Positions 25,617-38,946 are shown, counted from the stretch's first letter. The stretch: 64,000 bases of DNA from Rutidosis leptorrhynchoides (GCF_046630445.1 NC_092342.1:86524001-86588000), one strand, 5' to 3'. Translations and numbers: made by a program. Notes: generated from the sequence alone by a model not told the origin.

Positions 25617-28508
25617 TGTCATAACCCGTCCTTAACCATAAGAACGAGTTAGATAACGTATGATTTCATTGCGAGGTATTGACCTCTATATGCGACATTT
25701 TTAAAAGAACAACTGCATTTATTTTACATTACAAACCATAACTCTTATGTTAATACAAGCTTTAGACAATATAAAGATGATTATCGTTTAGCGATAATCT
25801 TAGACTTACAAACTTTACATGTGATAATAACAATACGATTTCTAGCATATTTTACATTACAATTCCTCGGATATGCAGTTTTATTTTTGACACAAATATG
25901 CATACTCAAGATCTTGCTTAAATTCAACATGTTGCAGCGGAAGCTTCTAATTATCACCTGAGAATGAACATGTTTAAAACGTCAACATAAAGTTGGTGAG
26001 ATATAGGTTTAATGCCGGCAGCAATATATATATATAGACCACAAGATTTCATATATAAACATTTTAATAAAAATATTCTAAGTGGTTGAGCACTTGATAA
26101 CCATACTTAACATTTAATCACGTCGCATATTCCCTTTATTATGAAATCTTACTACACCATACCAAGTGTAGTCACGAAACGAAGTACTGTGCAACCGTTG
26201 AATACTGGTCGTCCAGTCCGGTTGGGGTTGTCAGGCCCGATAGATCTATCAACAGGATTCGCATTTACAATACCGCTGTAAATAGTAGTTACCAAGCTAC
26301 AGGGAAGTATGCCAGTGGTACAACTCAACGTAGAATATATTTTTCAGTTACTTGTGTCCATATCGTAAAACATAAAATACATGAATTCTCATCCCGAAAT
26401 ACTTAGAGTTTAAAAGTGGGACTATATACTCACTTTGCGTTGAAGATATATATATTTTGACTTGGTCTCCGGTTGATATCACGAACCTATCCATATATAA
26501 TTTATCAATATATTTTCATTTTAAACAATCGTCACATATATATACTTATAATACTTTTAATGTCTTCTTAGTCCGTAGTTAGCAATTCAATTTTAATGGT
26601 TCATATTTAGGTGTTTAATAAATAAATAAAACCCCCATCGAAATAAATAAAACCCCCATCATATTTGTATTAGTCGGGATTAATCTTGACCCATGGTACC
26701 GTGTTATCAAATGACGTGTTGCGTACATAAAGTACCGGTGTTGTCAAATGACGTGTTGCGTACGTACATGAGGTCTTATGATTAATCTTCTCGTGTTGTT
26801 TACGGGTGATCCTGAAATATATAAAATTAAATTATGAGTACATATATATAAAATATCATGTTATTTTAGAAAGATGTGATTTATTTAATTTTTCTCCAAT
26901 TATTTTCGTGGCTAAACTAGTTTTGGATATCCGATCTTGTTTTGGTCATAGTTTCTTCGTTACAACTCCGTTTTCGTTGGTTCAACTTGCCACTTCCTTG
27001 GATCGAGTCCTTATTTAAGAATATAAACTGTAAATACCTTAGTTTTTATTCGAAATCACAGGTCATAGGTCAAACTTTGGTGAAACTTATGAAGTTAATC
27101 ATTTTCCCTTATGCAAACAACATTAAATGATTATTTTTCTAAAAATACTTATACTTTGAGTTAAATCATGAAATTTTTATGTGTTATCATATTCATAGTA
27201 AATATCATTTTTCCAGAAAATAAACCTCCAATTCAAGGTTCAAAATAGTTTTTAATTATCCACCCAAAACAGCCCCCGGTTGCACTCCGACGTCGTAAAT
27301 TCAGTTTTTAAGGTATTCTTTGAAAAACCAAGTTATACCTTGTTAAATTAGCATATATTTATGATATATTACAGGTCTTGAAGTATTTTAAAAGTTAAGT
27401 TAGAAGGATCTATTTAGTTTGCAAACAAGTTTGAAATCATTCAAACTATGTTCTTGTTGTTAAAATTGTATACCATAAAATAAGATAGCTATATATATAT
27501 ATGAATCGAATAAGGTTATGAACAAAGTTACTACCTCAAGTTACTTGGACAAGATTGCTGTGAAATAGGAGTAAAAACCTAGAATCAAAAGAGTGATGGA
27601 ATTGGATGAAAGTTTGGAAGCAACTTAAGACATAAACTTGAATTGAAAGTTGTATTTTTGTAGTGTTTTTGTTTGATCTTGTTATGGTGGTGTTTAAGGT
27701 GATTCTTGAGAGGATTTTTGCTGCAGTTCTTAGAGAGACATGAGGCTAGTAAGTGTGTGTGTTTAGCTAGAGAAATGATGATAGAAGTTGAACCAAAATG
27801 AGGTGAGAATACCCCCATTAAAAACGTGAATGGGGGGGAATATGGACAAATTTCCAAGCTTGTAATCTTGTGTAATTAGTCATACAATCATACAAAGTAA
27901 TTACCTTATACATAAGGCATGAACAAGGGCTGGTTGGTGGTGATTTGATGTGTATATACCAATAGTAAATACGTATAGAAGCTAGGTATGATACGGGTAC
28001 ATATACTCTAGATATACGTATAAAATTCTTGTGAAAACGGAACGAGGATTCAAATATAGCTATCTTTTGTGAATACACTTATATTGTTTTATGTATTTAA
28101 GTCCTTAAAAGTGATTAAATACATTACATATACGATATATGTATAAACATTATAGGTCATAAGTATTTATGTCAAATAACGTTACGTATGGTTATTGTTT
28201 TGAAAACTTAAGTTAGTAGTTTCAAAATATACTTATAACTTATTGTTATTAATACAAAATGAGGTATTAAAACATCCTTAGATCATGTTAAATATGTATA
28301 TTTACATATATATACACAAACGTATAATTATCATATGTTATATAGTTCGTGATATCATCGGTCAACTAGACGGTCAAACGTTGTGTAAAACTCTTTTCAA
28401 AAACATAAGTCTCAACAATTTGGATTGCTTATCATATTGGTAAGGTTTAATTTATATAAATATTAATCTTATAAATATAAATTGATCGAAAAAGTCCGGG
28501 TCATTACA
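25617..28508 (-). repeat. Element C 5' LTR (2892 bp)
   Basis: Near-identical to 17221-20110. It is followed on the plus strand by the GCTTT duplication and the remaining 254 bp of the element B LTR. Confidence 0.92.
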
Positions 28509-28769
28509 GCTTTACATACACTTGTGAGTGTATTATGTTTATGATTAAGAAATCTTGTGGTCTATTAACATATTGAAATGATTGTTATGATAAACCTATG
28601 AACTCACCAACCTTTTAGTTGACACTTTAAAGCATGTTTATTCTCAGGTACGAATTAAGTCTTCCGCTGTGCATTTGCTCAATATAAGGACATTACTTGG
28701 AGCCGATCATCGCAATGGGACCAAATGTTGATGACTTCGTCCAGGTGAATTAGGACGGGTCCTTTCAGT

Positions 28770-28781
28770 TGGTATCAGAGC
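28770..28781 (+). promoter_or_regulatory. Element B primer-binding site (initiator Met tRNA)
   Basis: TGGTATCAGAGC two bases after the LTR end (GGGTCCTTTCA, ending 28767). Confidence 0.88.
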
Positions 28782-29178
28782 GGTGGTCGTAGCGAACCAG
28801 GTCTTGCATTAGTGTGTCTAACTAGTAGTTGTTAGGATGCATTAATGAGTCTGGACTTCGACCGTGTCTACATGTCAAAAGTTTTGCTTATCACTTCTAG
28901 TCGGAAATCATCTACTTATCATCCTTAGGAAATTACCTGCCTATCATTCATAAGGCTAGACACGTTTTACTGCATTTACTACATTGATAGTGTATAGACG
29001 AATTCTTATCTTAGCATATCTGTTATTGCGAACTTTGACTGATATCTTTTCAAAGATTCTCTATAATTTACGGGATTTGGGTATTATATATACATATGTA
29101 AATTATATATTGAAGAGTACCAAATCTAACTCCTATAATCTATTCCATACCAAAAATTCATTTTCCCCATTATACAAG

Positions 29179-29625
29179 ATGGATTCCGCATCTAGTTCGA
29201 ATTCTTCAGATTCCGACAGTTATGCCGATATGGATTTCCATTCGGGCTCCGAAAGCAGCGTCACCGGAATGGATCAACCAATTTCTCATCATCTATTCTG
29301 GATGAATTGGGGATGGGTTCGTAATATACTAAATCACTGGAGACAAGAAGAAGGTGATCCATTCCATCTACCAAATTTCCCTCTTGGCAATGAACCTGAA
29401 GCACTTACCGGCGAACCTATTCGAAACAGCATTTTCCCTCTCATTTCTAGAGTATCTCGTCACGATTATATACTATTCCATATTACAAATCTTGTTCATT
29501 CGCTCGCTCCAACCGCCAATCATCCCGGTGTACTAGCAGAAGTTAATGAACTTCGCGCTCGCGTGACGGCTTTGGAGAACATGGTGCGAAGGTTGCAAAC
29601 ACCAGCAGCAGCACCAGCAGCATAA
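29179..29625 (+). CDS. Unrecognised 148-aa protein of element B (Ser/Asp-rich head, Trp-rich middle, coiled-coil tail)
   Basis: I do not recognise the family. The chosen start gives MDSASSSNSSDSDSYAD. The frame is also open upstream to 28984, but that part looks like AT-rich leader. Residues 1-30 are rich in Ser and Asp. Residues 38-56 carry a Trp/His patch (HLFWMNWGWVRNILNHW). Residues 60-115 are mixed, with FPLISRVSRHDYILFHI. Residues 117-140 have heptad-like hydrophobics with charged partners (EVNELRARVTALENMVRR), suggesting a dimerising coiled coil. The last eight residues are Pro/Ala. It occupies the leader about 410 bases after the PBS, which is where element C has its own extra ORF. 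It is the only substantial ORF in an element lacking gag-pol. An element-encoded accessory or gag-like role is possible but unproven. Confidence 0.5.
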   Translation: MDSASSSNSSDSDSYADMDFHSGSESSVTGMDQPISHHLFWMNWGWVRNILNHWRQEEGDPFHLPNFPLGNEPEALTGEPIRNSIFPLISRVSRHDYILFHITNLVHSLAPTANHPGVLAEVNELRARVTALENMVRRLQTPAAAPAA

Positions 29626-32600
29626 TCAGCACCACCATCAATAACATCAACAATACCATCATCACCACTAACAAACAACATCCGCATCACACGTCTCGAC
29701 ATCATAATCTGTCCCACAAACATCAACATCATACGCACCATAGATACCAAGGAGTACCAATAATAATGAACGATGAAGTATTGGTCCAAAAAGTTTTAGA
29801 GATTTCTTATTCTAGCTCAAACCGAAAAGCAAATGAGATTAATATCATATTAACTCATTAAATTCATGATTTCATCTGAAGAAAATATATATGTATATAT
29901 GTTTTCATAAAGATTGTAATTAAAAGTTCTTTTGTACAAAATATTAATGGTGAATTTTTTTTTAACGGGTAGGTAATACCCGAGGAATAATTAGATTTCA
30001 TCTTAATAAGTTACATTGTACATTCGTCGAAGCTGATTCAATAGTCATTTACTATCCTACTTACAACCACCGATATACGTATCTGTTCACCGCAGAATAA
30101 CCATTTTCATTCAATTTCATATTTGGATTTTGACTTCCCAGAATCCAACAAGTGGCATATGAAGAAAACATATGACAAAATAAAATCTGTTAGAAACAAA
30201 CAAATTAACTATGAAAAATTTTGTTAAGAATCCACGCTAACTGTTCCAGCTAACTGTTCCTAGCTAACTGATTACATTTTATTTATCGCAGTTTATTTAT
30301 CGCAATTTAATTATCGCACTTTTATTTATCGTCATTTAATTTTTGTAATTATTTTACGCACTTTAAATATTGGGACACGTATACAATGTTTTGACATATC
30401 ATATCGACGCATCTATATATATTATTTGGAATCACCATAGACACTCTATATGCAGTAATGATCGAGTTCTCTATACAGGGTTGAGGTTGATTCTACAATA
30501 ATATATATAGTTTGAGTTGTGATCGAGTCTGAGAGGTATACGGGTCACGACACGTATTAATTAATTCGTATATTATATATTAAACTATATATGAATTATT
30601 GGACTGTTACTGTGGACTATCGACTGTGGACTAATGACATTGGACAATTAAAATGAATTAAAATATTGATTATAACATATGAAACTAAATATTTCTTCAA
30701 GATTGCCACTTGATTTCATCTTAAACCTCATTGTATCTCGACGATTACAATCAGCGTTCAAATCTATCATGATTCTTAAAAACACCTCAATCAAGAGGAT
30801 AAACCAACCGTACTTCATCTACGGAAGAAAAGATTGATGCATATAGTTATGCACCTGAAAAACCCTCAGAAACTGAGTAAACGTTTGACACATATCTGTT
30901 CTAGTTCCTTTGACATTGTTATTACCGAAGATCGTTTTGCAATCCCTTTCCAAAGTAGCTAATTTTGTCACAGCTCCAGCAAGTCAACTCCGACTTTTCA
31001 TCCGAAACAACTTTATTATAACCGCGATATATATGCGTACTCTTTATTGTTACTGGGGAACCTTTTATATTCCACAATATTACCATCAGCGATTAATCAT
31101 TCTAAAAACACAATTCTCCTGAAACTACCTCAGTTTGATAACCGATGACCCAGATCAGTTAACTTTGAAAATGCTGACGAAGCAGCATGTTGTAGATGAT
31201 CTTAATGGCCAAAAGTTTGATGATAAAGAAAGAAGTGTTAGGAACGCTCGATAGAAAATTTAGTACCGAAAAGCGGATTATGTGAAACTATGAAGAAAGC
31301 CTTGGACAAATCACAAAGAATAAGTTTGCCTTCAAAGAATCCAAATGATTCTGTGCCTGCTGAAATCGTTAGCAAACATCTTATTTCTCATTCTAAACCT
31401 TCACAGAGAAATCTTCTTCATCATCCATTGATATTAGAAATTATAAGATATTCTCGTTTGTTCTATTATAAATATCCTCCATATTTCTGGCGATATTTTC
31501 ATAACTATTCTTATCTGAGATCATTTATCTCTCCGAAATATCTGCAATATAAAAGAAACTATGTTAGTTTCTAAATTCTGAAACCTTCGAGTTTAAAATA
31601 TGAATGTTTTGAAGTAGTGTTGGGAACTGAAGCATGGATTAGTATAATATAATGACACTTGATCAACGTCATTATATTACAGTAAGTCATGCTGAGTTTC
31701 TAATGAAGCATGATGATTCACAGTACCATCATCATGTGCCATTTACACGACTCTTACATTCTATCTAATCTCTAAACATATCAAGAGAATATTTTTCTGG
31801 ATGACTCGGTCTTCTCCAGGGTATTCTGGTAATTTAACAAATCAAAATTGTTCTATTACCATTTTCTTTTTAGAGCATTAGCTATGTTCATTCTGAATTT
31901 CATATCTACGAATTTCGGACCATTACTCGCTTGACTCGAAGTCGGGAAGAGAAAACTAAAGCATGAAGCTCCGAAAAATAATGAAGAATATAAACTTCGA
32001 TAATAACCCCGAAATTACAAACCGTGTATATCGATACAGATAGCCATATAGAGACACGGGAGAATTAGAAACACTATAAACACAAGAGTATAGTAGAAGT
32101 AAATAGATTCTTCTGGTGGTAGATGAAAAAGAAGAATGACAGATATAAAAGTTAGGAGTATATCAAGAATCAGGACTGGATGGAGCATATTGATGAATGC
32201 TTTAAAGTAAGAATCAAGGGAGAAAGAATAAAAGGTGTGAGTCGTGGAAAATAAGGAAACGAAGGGGTGAATTTATAGTGAAATATCCGACAGAGCAATC
32301 GAAACAGATTATTGCATATAATCAAAGAAGATCCTGATTTCCTTAATCACCAAAGAACCAAATCTTATTACGTAAGATTCTCTTTAAATCCCTTAAATCC
32401 CGGAAATCAATCATAACTACGTCATCGGTTAAGACGAATATATTTTACTCATCTCACTCTTTTAAGATAGTCTCATTTATATTCTTCGCATAATCGAATC
32501 GTTTTATCTACATTACTCAATAATGATAAAACTCCATTATCACCTTATATTTGTCATGAAAACCTTCTTATTGTTATCCATAACAACCTCTATCAAATTT

Positions 32601-32631
32601 CGGGGACGAAATTTCTTTAACGGGTAGGTAC
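29626..32631 (+). other. Element B internal non-coding region
   Basis: His-codon-like CAC/CAT-rich sequence (29630-29720), then AACGGGTAGGTAATACCC (29965-29982), which also occurs in the element C leader. A degenerate repeat of TTTATTTATCGCA units (30278-30350) resembles part of the Athila-like LTR. The rest, including a 94-codon frame at 31290-31574, shows no domain I know. It ends in the PPT CGGGGACGAAATTTC...AACGGGTAGGTAC. Confidence 0.6.
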
Positions 32632-35326
32632 TGTAATGACCCGAAATTTTTCGACCAAATTATACTTATGAGATTAATATTTACATAAATTAAACCATAC
32701 CAACATGATAAGCAATCCAAATTGTTGAGACTTGTGTTTTTGAAAAGAGTTTTACACAACGTTTGACCGTCCAATATGACCGATGATATCACGAACTATA
32801 TAACATACGATAATTATACGTTTGTGTATATATATGTATTTATATATATTTAACATGATCTAAGGATGGTTTAACATCTCATTGTGTACTAATAACAATG
32901 AGTTATAAGTATATTTTGAAACTACTAACTTAAGTTTTCAAAACGATAACTATACGTAACATTCTTTGATATATATACTTATAATCTATAATGCTTATAC
33001 ATGTATCGTATATATAATGTATTTAATCACTTTTTAAGGACTTAAATACATAAAACAATATAATTATATTCACAAAAGATAGCTATATTTGAATTCTCGT
33101 TCCGTTTCCTCAAGATTTCTATACGTATATCTAGGGTATATGTACCTGTATCATACCCAACTTCTATACGTATTTACTATTGGTATATACACATCAAATC
33201 AACATCCTAATCAACATTATTACTGCCCTAGATATGAAGTAACTAGAATTTGTCAAGTAGTATGAATTATTAGTAAGAAAACAAAATTAGGAATCCTTTT
33301 CTTTCTTTATAAACTAAAAACGTTTTTATAAATGAACACCATTTCTTCACTCCATTTTCTCATACCTACACCCTCATTTATCTCTCAAAATACTCCTAAC
33401 TTCATACTTGATCATCTCCAAGCATTTTCCCCATCATTTAGCTTCAATTACAAGCCTTAAACACCATAAGAAAACTCTTTCAAGAACATATCAAAATAAC
33501 CACCCATTTGAAGAAGTTTACTTCCAACCTTTTGATCTAACTCCACCACTCTTTGATTCCAAGATTATTTCTTATCTTTTGCAGTAACTTTGTCCAAGTA
33601 ACTTGAGGTAGTAACCTTGTTCATAATCTTATTCAATTCATATTCATATAGCTATCTTATTTTGTGGTATAAAATTTTAACAACAAGAACATAGTTTGAA
33701 TAATTTCAAACTTGTTCACAAACTAAATAGATCCTTTTAACTTGACTTTTAAAACACTTCAAGACCTGTAATATATCATAATGATATGCTAACCTAACAA
33801 GATATAACTTGGTTTTACAAAGAACATCTTAAAAACCGAATCTACGTCGTCGGAGTGCAACCGGGGGCTGTTTTGGGTTGGAGAATTAAAAACCATCTTG
33901 AACTTTGAATTGGAAGTTCATGTTCTAGAAAAATGATATTTCTTATGAATATGTTAACACATAAAAATTTCATGGTTTAACTCAAAGTGTAAGTATTTTT
34001 AGAAAAATGATCATTAAATGTTGTTTTTATGATGGAAAATGATCACTTTCATAAGTTTCACCAAAGTTTGACCTATAACCTATGATTTCAAATACAAACT
34101 AAGGTATTTTCAGTTCATATTCTTAAAATTTGACTCGATTCAAGGAAGTTGCAAGTTGAACCAACAAAAACGGAGTTGTAATGAAGAAACTACGACTAAA
34201 ACAAGATTGGGTATCCGAAGCTAGTTTAGCTACGAAAATATTTGGAGAAAAAGTAAATTAATCATATCTTTTCTAATTAATATGATATTTTATATATAAT
34301 TACTTATGATTTGATTTTATATATTTCAGGACCACCCGTAAATAACACGAGAAGATTAATCATAAGACCTCATGATTGTACGCAACACGTCATTTGACAA
34401 CACGGTACTTTATGTACGCAACACGTCATTTGAAAACATGGTACCATGGGTCGAGATTAATTCTGATCAATACGAATACGATGGGGTCTTTATTTATTTT
34501 ATTTAAGCAACTAATTGTGGACCACTAACATCAGACTGCTAACTACGGACTAAGAAAATATTAAAAGTATTAAAAGTATATATATATGTAACGATTACTT
34601 AAAAAAAAATATGTTGATATATTATATATATGGTTAGGTTCATGATATCTATCGGAGACCAAGTCGAATTAAATACCTTCAAGGCAAAAATGAGTTTCAT
34701 TTGCTCCCTTTTTAATTGCTTTTGCAATATATATTTTTGGGCTGAGAATACATGCGCTGCTTTTATACATGTTTACAAAATAGACACAAGTACTTCAAAA
34801 TATATTCTACGTTGAGTTGTACCACTGGCATATTTCCCTGTAGCTTGGTAACTACTATTTACATGGGTATTGTAAACGCGAATCCTGTTGATAGATCTAT
34901 CGGGCCTGACAACCCCAACCGGACTGGACGACCAGTATTCAACGGTTGCACAGTACTTCATTTTGGTGACTACACTTGGTACGGTGTAGTGAGATTTCAT
35001 AATAAAGGGAATATGCGACGTTGATTAAATGTTAAGTATGGTTACCAAGTGCTCAACCACTTAGAATGCTTTACATACACTTGCGAGTGTATTATGTTTA
35101 TGATTAAGAAATCTTGTGGTCTATTAACATATTGAAATGATTGTTATGATAAACCTATGAACTCACCAACCTTTTAGTTGACACTTTAAAGCATGTTTAT
35201 TCTCAGGTACGAATTAAGTCTTCCGCTGTGCATTTGCTCAATATAAGGACATTACTTGGAGCCGATCATCGCAATGGGACCAAATGATGATGACTTCGTC
35301 CTGGTGGATTAGGACGGGTCCTTTCA
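32632..35326 (+). repeat. Element B 3' LTR (2695 bp)
   Basis: TGTAATGACCCGAAATTT to GGGTCCTTTCA. It carries the same tandem ACGTCATTTGA boxes as the 5' copy (about 34379-34440). It lies directly after the PPT and before the CTAAT flank. Confidence 0.9.
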
Positions 35327-35354
35327 CTAATAGGATATTCAGTGAATGCACTGA

Positions 35355-36613
35355 GCAAAACGTTCACCACCTTTCATACGTTCACCACCTGTAACTCGAT
35401 CAAGACATCTAGCCAATATTGTCGCTGTTGATTTTTCTTTAGAATCGTCATCTAGTCGACCAAGTACTCCAACTCAACTTTCCGATAATCCATTTTTTGA
35501 ACCCGATTTCACTACCGAGAATCCGGAGGATATTCAAGGACAATTCCAAGATCCTAAACCACTAATCATTCCTCCTGAACCACAAACCGTTAAATCAGAA
35601 TTCTCTAGTGATTCGTATTCAACAATATCAATTATGGAAGTAACTGAACCTCTAAGTATGGAAGACCGAATGAGAGCCACACGCACTGGCCAAGGTCACG
35701 CCATTATTAAACCAGACATTAATGCGACAGATTATGAAATCAAAGGACAAATCCTACACATGGTAACTAATCAATGCCAATATAGTGGTACGCCAAAAGA
35801 AGATCCAAACAAACATCTTCGAACCTTTAATAGAATTTGTACTCTATTCAAAATCAGAGAAGTTGAGGATGAACAGATCTATCTCATGTTATTTCCCTGG
35901 ACTTTAAAGGGAGAAGCCAAAGATTGGTTAGAATCGTTACCTGAAGGGGCAATTGACACATGGGATGTTTTAGTTGAGAAATTTCTTAAACAATTCTTTC
36001 CAGCATCTAAAGCTGTGAGACTTCAAGGAGAAATTGTAACGTTCACACAAAAGCCAAATGAAACTCTATATGAGGCGTGGACAAGATTTGGAAAGTTATT
36101 GAGAGGAGTCCGCAACACGGTTTAGATACTTATCAAATAGTACAAATATTCTACCAAGGATGCGACGTTGCTACACGAAAAGACATCAACATAACAGCTG
36201 GTGGTTCCATTATGAAGAAAACCGCAACCGAAGCTCACAAAATCATTGATAACACAGCCTCCCACTCTCATGAGTGAAACCAGGAAAAAGATATCTTTCG
36301 TTCATCTAAAGCGGCTAGAGCCGATTCTAGCCATGACTTTGATTCTGTTTTCGCAAAAATAGATGCTTTCGAGAGACGAATGGAAAAGATGACTAAAGAT
36401 ATTCACACAATACGAATCAGTTGTGATCAATGCGGTGGACCACACTTAACGAAAGATTGTCACATTGAGCAAATGATGGAACAACGAGAGAATGTTTTCT
36501 ACATGAACCAAAGGCCGGGAACTAATTATCAAAATAATTATCAACCGCCAAGGCCAAACTTCAATCGAAATCAAAACATTCTTTACAATCCAAATGGACC
36601 CAACAATAACTAA
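35355..36613 (+). pseudogene. Athila-type gag region
   Basis: Reads RSPPFIRSPPVTRSRHLANI near the start. It then has the long conserved GAG block (KPDINATDYEIKGQILHM, HLRTFNRICTLFKI, WLESLPEGAIDTWD, FLKQFFPASKAVRLQGEI, FQ.PNETLYEAWTRF-like). A CDQCGGPHLTKDC zinc-knuckle follows at about 36424-36462, then Asn/Pro-rich sequence. This protein would form the virus-like particle. The longest intact stretch is 35634-36125. Fossil with several breaks. Confidence 0.85.
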
Positions 36614-36679
36614 TACAACCAACAAGGTCCGAATAACCAACCAACTCAAAACTACACTTTCAATCAACAAAGACCTAGC

Positions 36680-38059
36680 TTGTATAAACTACCACAACAA
36701 ACCGAAGAGAAAAAGCCAAATCTGGAAGAAATGATGGCAAAGCTAATGGAATCTCAAACACAATTTATTACATCTCAAACTCAAACAAATAAGAGGTTTG
36801 ATCAGTCATTAAGAACTCAACAAGCTTCCATTTTGAATCTAGAAAAACATGTAGGTACTCTTGCTAGCATGATAAGTGAGAGGGAAAAAGGAAAGCTACC
36901 GAGTAATACTGAAGTAAATCCTCGGAATGAGAATGTTAATATGGTATCAACAAATTCTGAAAAACCAGCTCCAAAAGATGGGAAGGTTTTAGATGTGAGT
37001 AACAATGAAGAAGTTACACCATCACCACAACCCGAGTATGTAAAGCCAGTGGTGGCACCATACAGGCCACCCATCCCGTTTCCAAGAAAATGAGTTGAGT
37101 ATGAGCAAGTGATAGGTAATAAAGTTTGTGATACCTCTGGAAAGAAGAAGAAGAATAAGAAAGTGCAAGAAATAAAAACCGTAAAGATAAACCCGGTGAA
37201 GATAGTTCCACCAAAACCTCCACCCAGGTTGGGTGATTCGGATGAATTTATTGTTCTTTATCTACTTAGTGATTGTGTCATGTATGATGCACTAGCAGAT
37301 TTAGGTGCGAGTGTGAGTGTTATGCCTCTTTCATTATATAAGAGATTAGGAGTAGGTGAGTTAAGTCCAACAGAGATGAGTGTTCGACTCTTTGATCAAA
37401 CCATTAGGCACCCATTTGGAATTGCTGACAACCTACCCGTTCAAGTGGGTAATTTAACCTTTTTAGTTGAATTTATTGCCATTGACATAGAAGAGGACTC
37501 AAACATTCCTCTAATTTTAGGTCGACCATTCTTAGCGTCCACCGGGGCGTTATTTGATGTAAGAAAATGTAGAATGACACTTAGTAATGATGAAAAATCG
37601 ATCACCTTTGTGAGTCGGAAGTCTAAATCTCCACCAACCAAAACCGTTGAACCAACAAAAACGATTGGTAAGAACCATGTTGTTTTACCAACTCCAATGG
37701 TAGTGCTTAGCAATAATAAAACTCCTAAGTGTGGGGAAGATGAAGTAACACCTAATGATGACCTGATAACAAAGAACCCCGTTGTTGATGCGAAATTAAA
37801 TGACTCCGTTATTAACAGTTCAATGAAGAAACTTATTAAACGGATTCGCGATGCTAGAACCAAGGGAAACTTTAAGTTATGTAACCGGTTAGTATCCAAT
37901 CTATCACCTAAAGAAAAGGCAAAACTAATTGAATTTGTGGATATTACACATGAATTCGACCAATGGCTTAAAGCAAAAGTCACAGATATGCAAATTGATT
38001 ATGGTCCAAGAGAAATTGACGATGAAGTTTACCACAATTTCGACACCACAGCTACCTAA
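36680..38059 (+). pseudogene. Athila-type gag end and aspartic protease region
   Basis: 36680-37093 encodes a charged, coiled-coil-like linker (EEMMAKLMESQTQFITSQTQ, EKHVGTLASMIS) and a proline-rich end. 37109-38059 contains the retropepsin-like domain: active-site ADLGASVSVMP, then YKRLGVGELSPTEMSVRLFD, PVQVGNLTFLVEFIAIDIEE and ILGRPFLAS. Normally reverse transcriptase would follow, but here a lysine-rich segment ends at 38059 and nothing RT-like comes after. The element is broken. Confidence 0.85.
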
Positions 38060-38598
38060 GTGTGGGGAGATTCAAATGTTATAAGAAATAATGTTGTCTA
38101 GGGTTAGTTGTTATGTTCTCGTGTAGTTCCGAGAATGGAATCCGATTGATCTTTTCCACTAGCAGACACTTAAGAACTAGTTTTCTCCCCCCATTCTGAA
38201 TTTTTGTTTTGTAGGTTTTGTATAAAATTAATATGCATTTTTAAATTTAAGCTTTGTGTGAATTTAAAAACAAAAAATTACTTTATTTCATTAAGTTTAA
38301 AAAATGATTTCCAAAATTCATCGTAAGTTGAAGACTAGGTCATGGAACCGAAATTGCTTTACCCGAGGGCGGGGTGAAAAATTTTGTTATCATTATTTTT
38401 AATTTTATTGATCTAAAGTATACCAAAAAATTAAAAAACCAAAAATCTTTACTTTTAAAACAATCGCTTTAAAAACGACAAATTTTAAATTTTGTCGAGG
38501 GACGAACTAGGTAAACATACCGAAACTTCCTAAAGTAAAAGGAAACAAAATTTTTTAAAAAAATTATTCATTTAAATTGTTTTAATAAATAAAGGTTT

Positions 38599-38662
<64 letters not shown>

Positions 38663-38946
38663 TGTAGTTTATCTTATGTACAAAACATGGTAAAACAGCG
38701 CACTTTCAAAGACTGACATTAAGTTCAGCAAAAGCTACTAATTTTGACGACAAGACGCAAAATATCAAATGTGATATAAAATAATATGTTTGCAAACTCG
38801 GTATTTTTAATCACTTTTCTACACTAATCACCCTCATGAATTTATAATTATAGTCTGATTTCATGCAAATGACGGCATTACATGATCTCAAGTGTGGGGA
38901 AGGGTTATAAATTCTCTCGGGTTTACACTTAGTTTAATTGCCAAAT
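38060..38946 (+). other. Athila-like 3' non-coding region, first part
   Basis: Starts TAAGTGTGGGGAGATTC and has AGTGTGGGGAAGGG at 38890, words typical of the Athila region before the 3' LTR. It includes an AT microsatellite (about 38604-38659). Target of element D at CAAAT (38942-38946). Confidence 0.7.

Larger units (their letters stand above)
17221..28508 (-). mobile_element. Element C: Tekay-like Ty3 chromovirus, complete in outline, inside the LTR of B
   Basis: Target duplication GCTTT (17216-17220 and 28509-28513) is perfect. LTRs 17221-20110 and 25617-28508 (2.89 kb each) differ at roughly 1% of sites by eye, so the insertion is recent. In minus orientation the order is 5' LTR, PBS (25603-25614), an extra acidic ORF (24958-25428), gag, protease-RT-RNase H-integrase, PPT (AACGGGTAGGTAC before 20110) and 3' LTR. 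The pol frame is long and open; the gag part is broken, so the element is not whole, with only a few breaks. Its LTR is the same family as that of element B, but it lies in the opposite direction. Confidence 0.9.
14779..35326 (+). mobile_element. Element B: long-LTR retrotransposon without gag-pol (LARD-like), carrying one unknown ORF
   Basis: The 5' LTR is 14779-17220 plus 28514-28767 (interrupted by element C). The 3' LTR is 32632-35326. Both are about 2.7 kb, TG...TTTCA. The flanks CTAAC (14774-14778) and CTAAT (35327-35331) fit a 5-base duplication with one change. A Met-type PBS (28770-28781) and a PPT (GGGGACGAAATTTC, 32602-32615) are intact. The 3.86 kb internal part (28768-32631) has no gag, protease, RT or integrase, only a 148-codon ORF (29179-29625) and AT-rich DNA. 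LTRs and leader closely match element C, so C-like elements probably supplied the enzymes. LTR copies differ by about 1.5% by eye. Confidence 0.85.

Noticed and set aside
31290-31574. 94-codon frame in element B interior
   Set aside because: No domain or repeat structure; codon use looks like surrounding non-coding DNA. It remains possible only if conserved in other copies.
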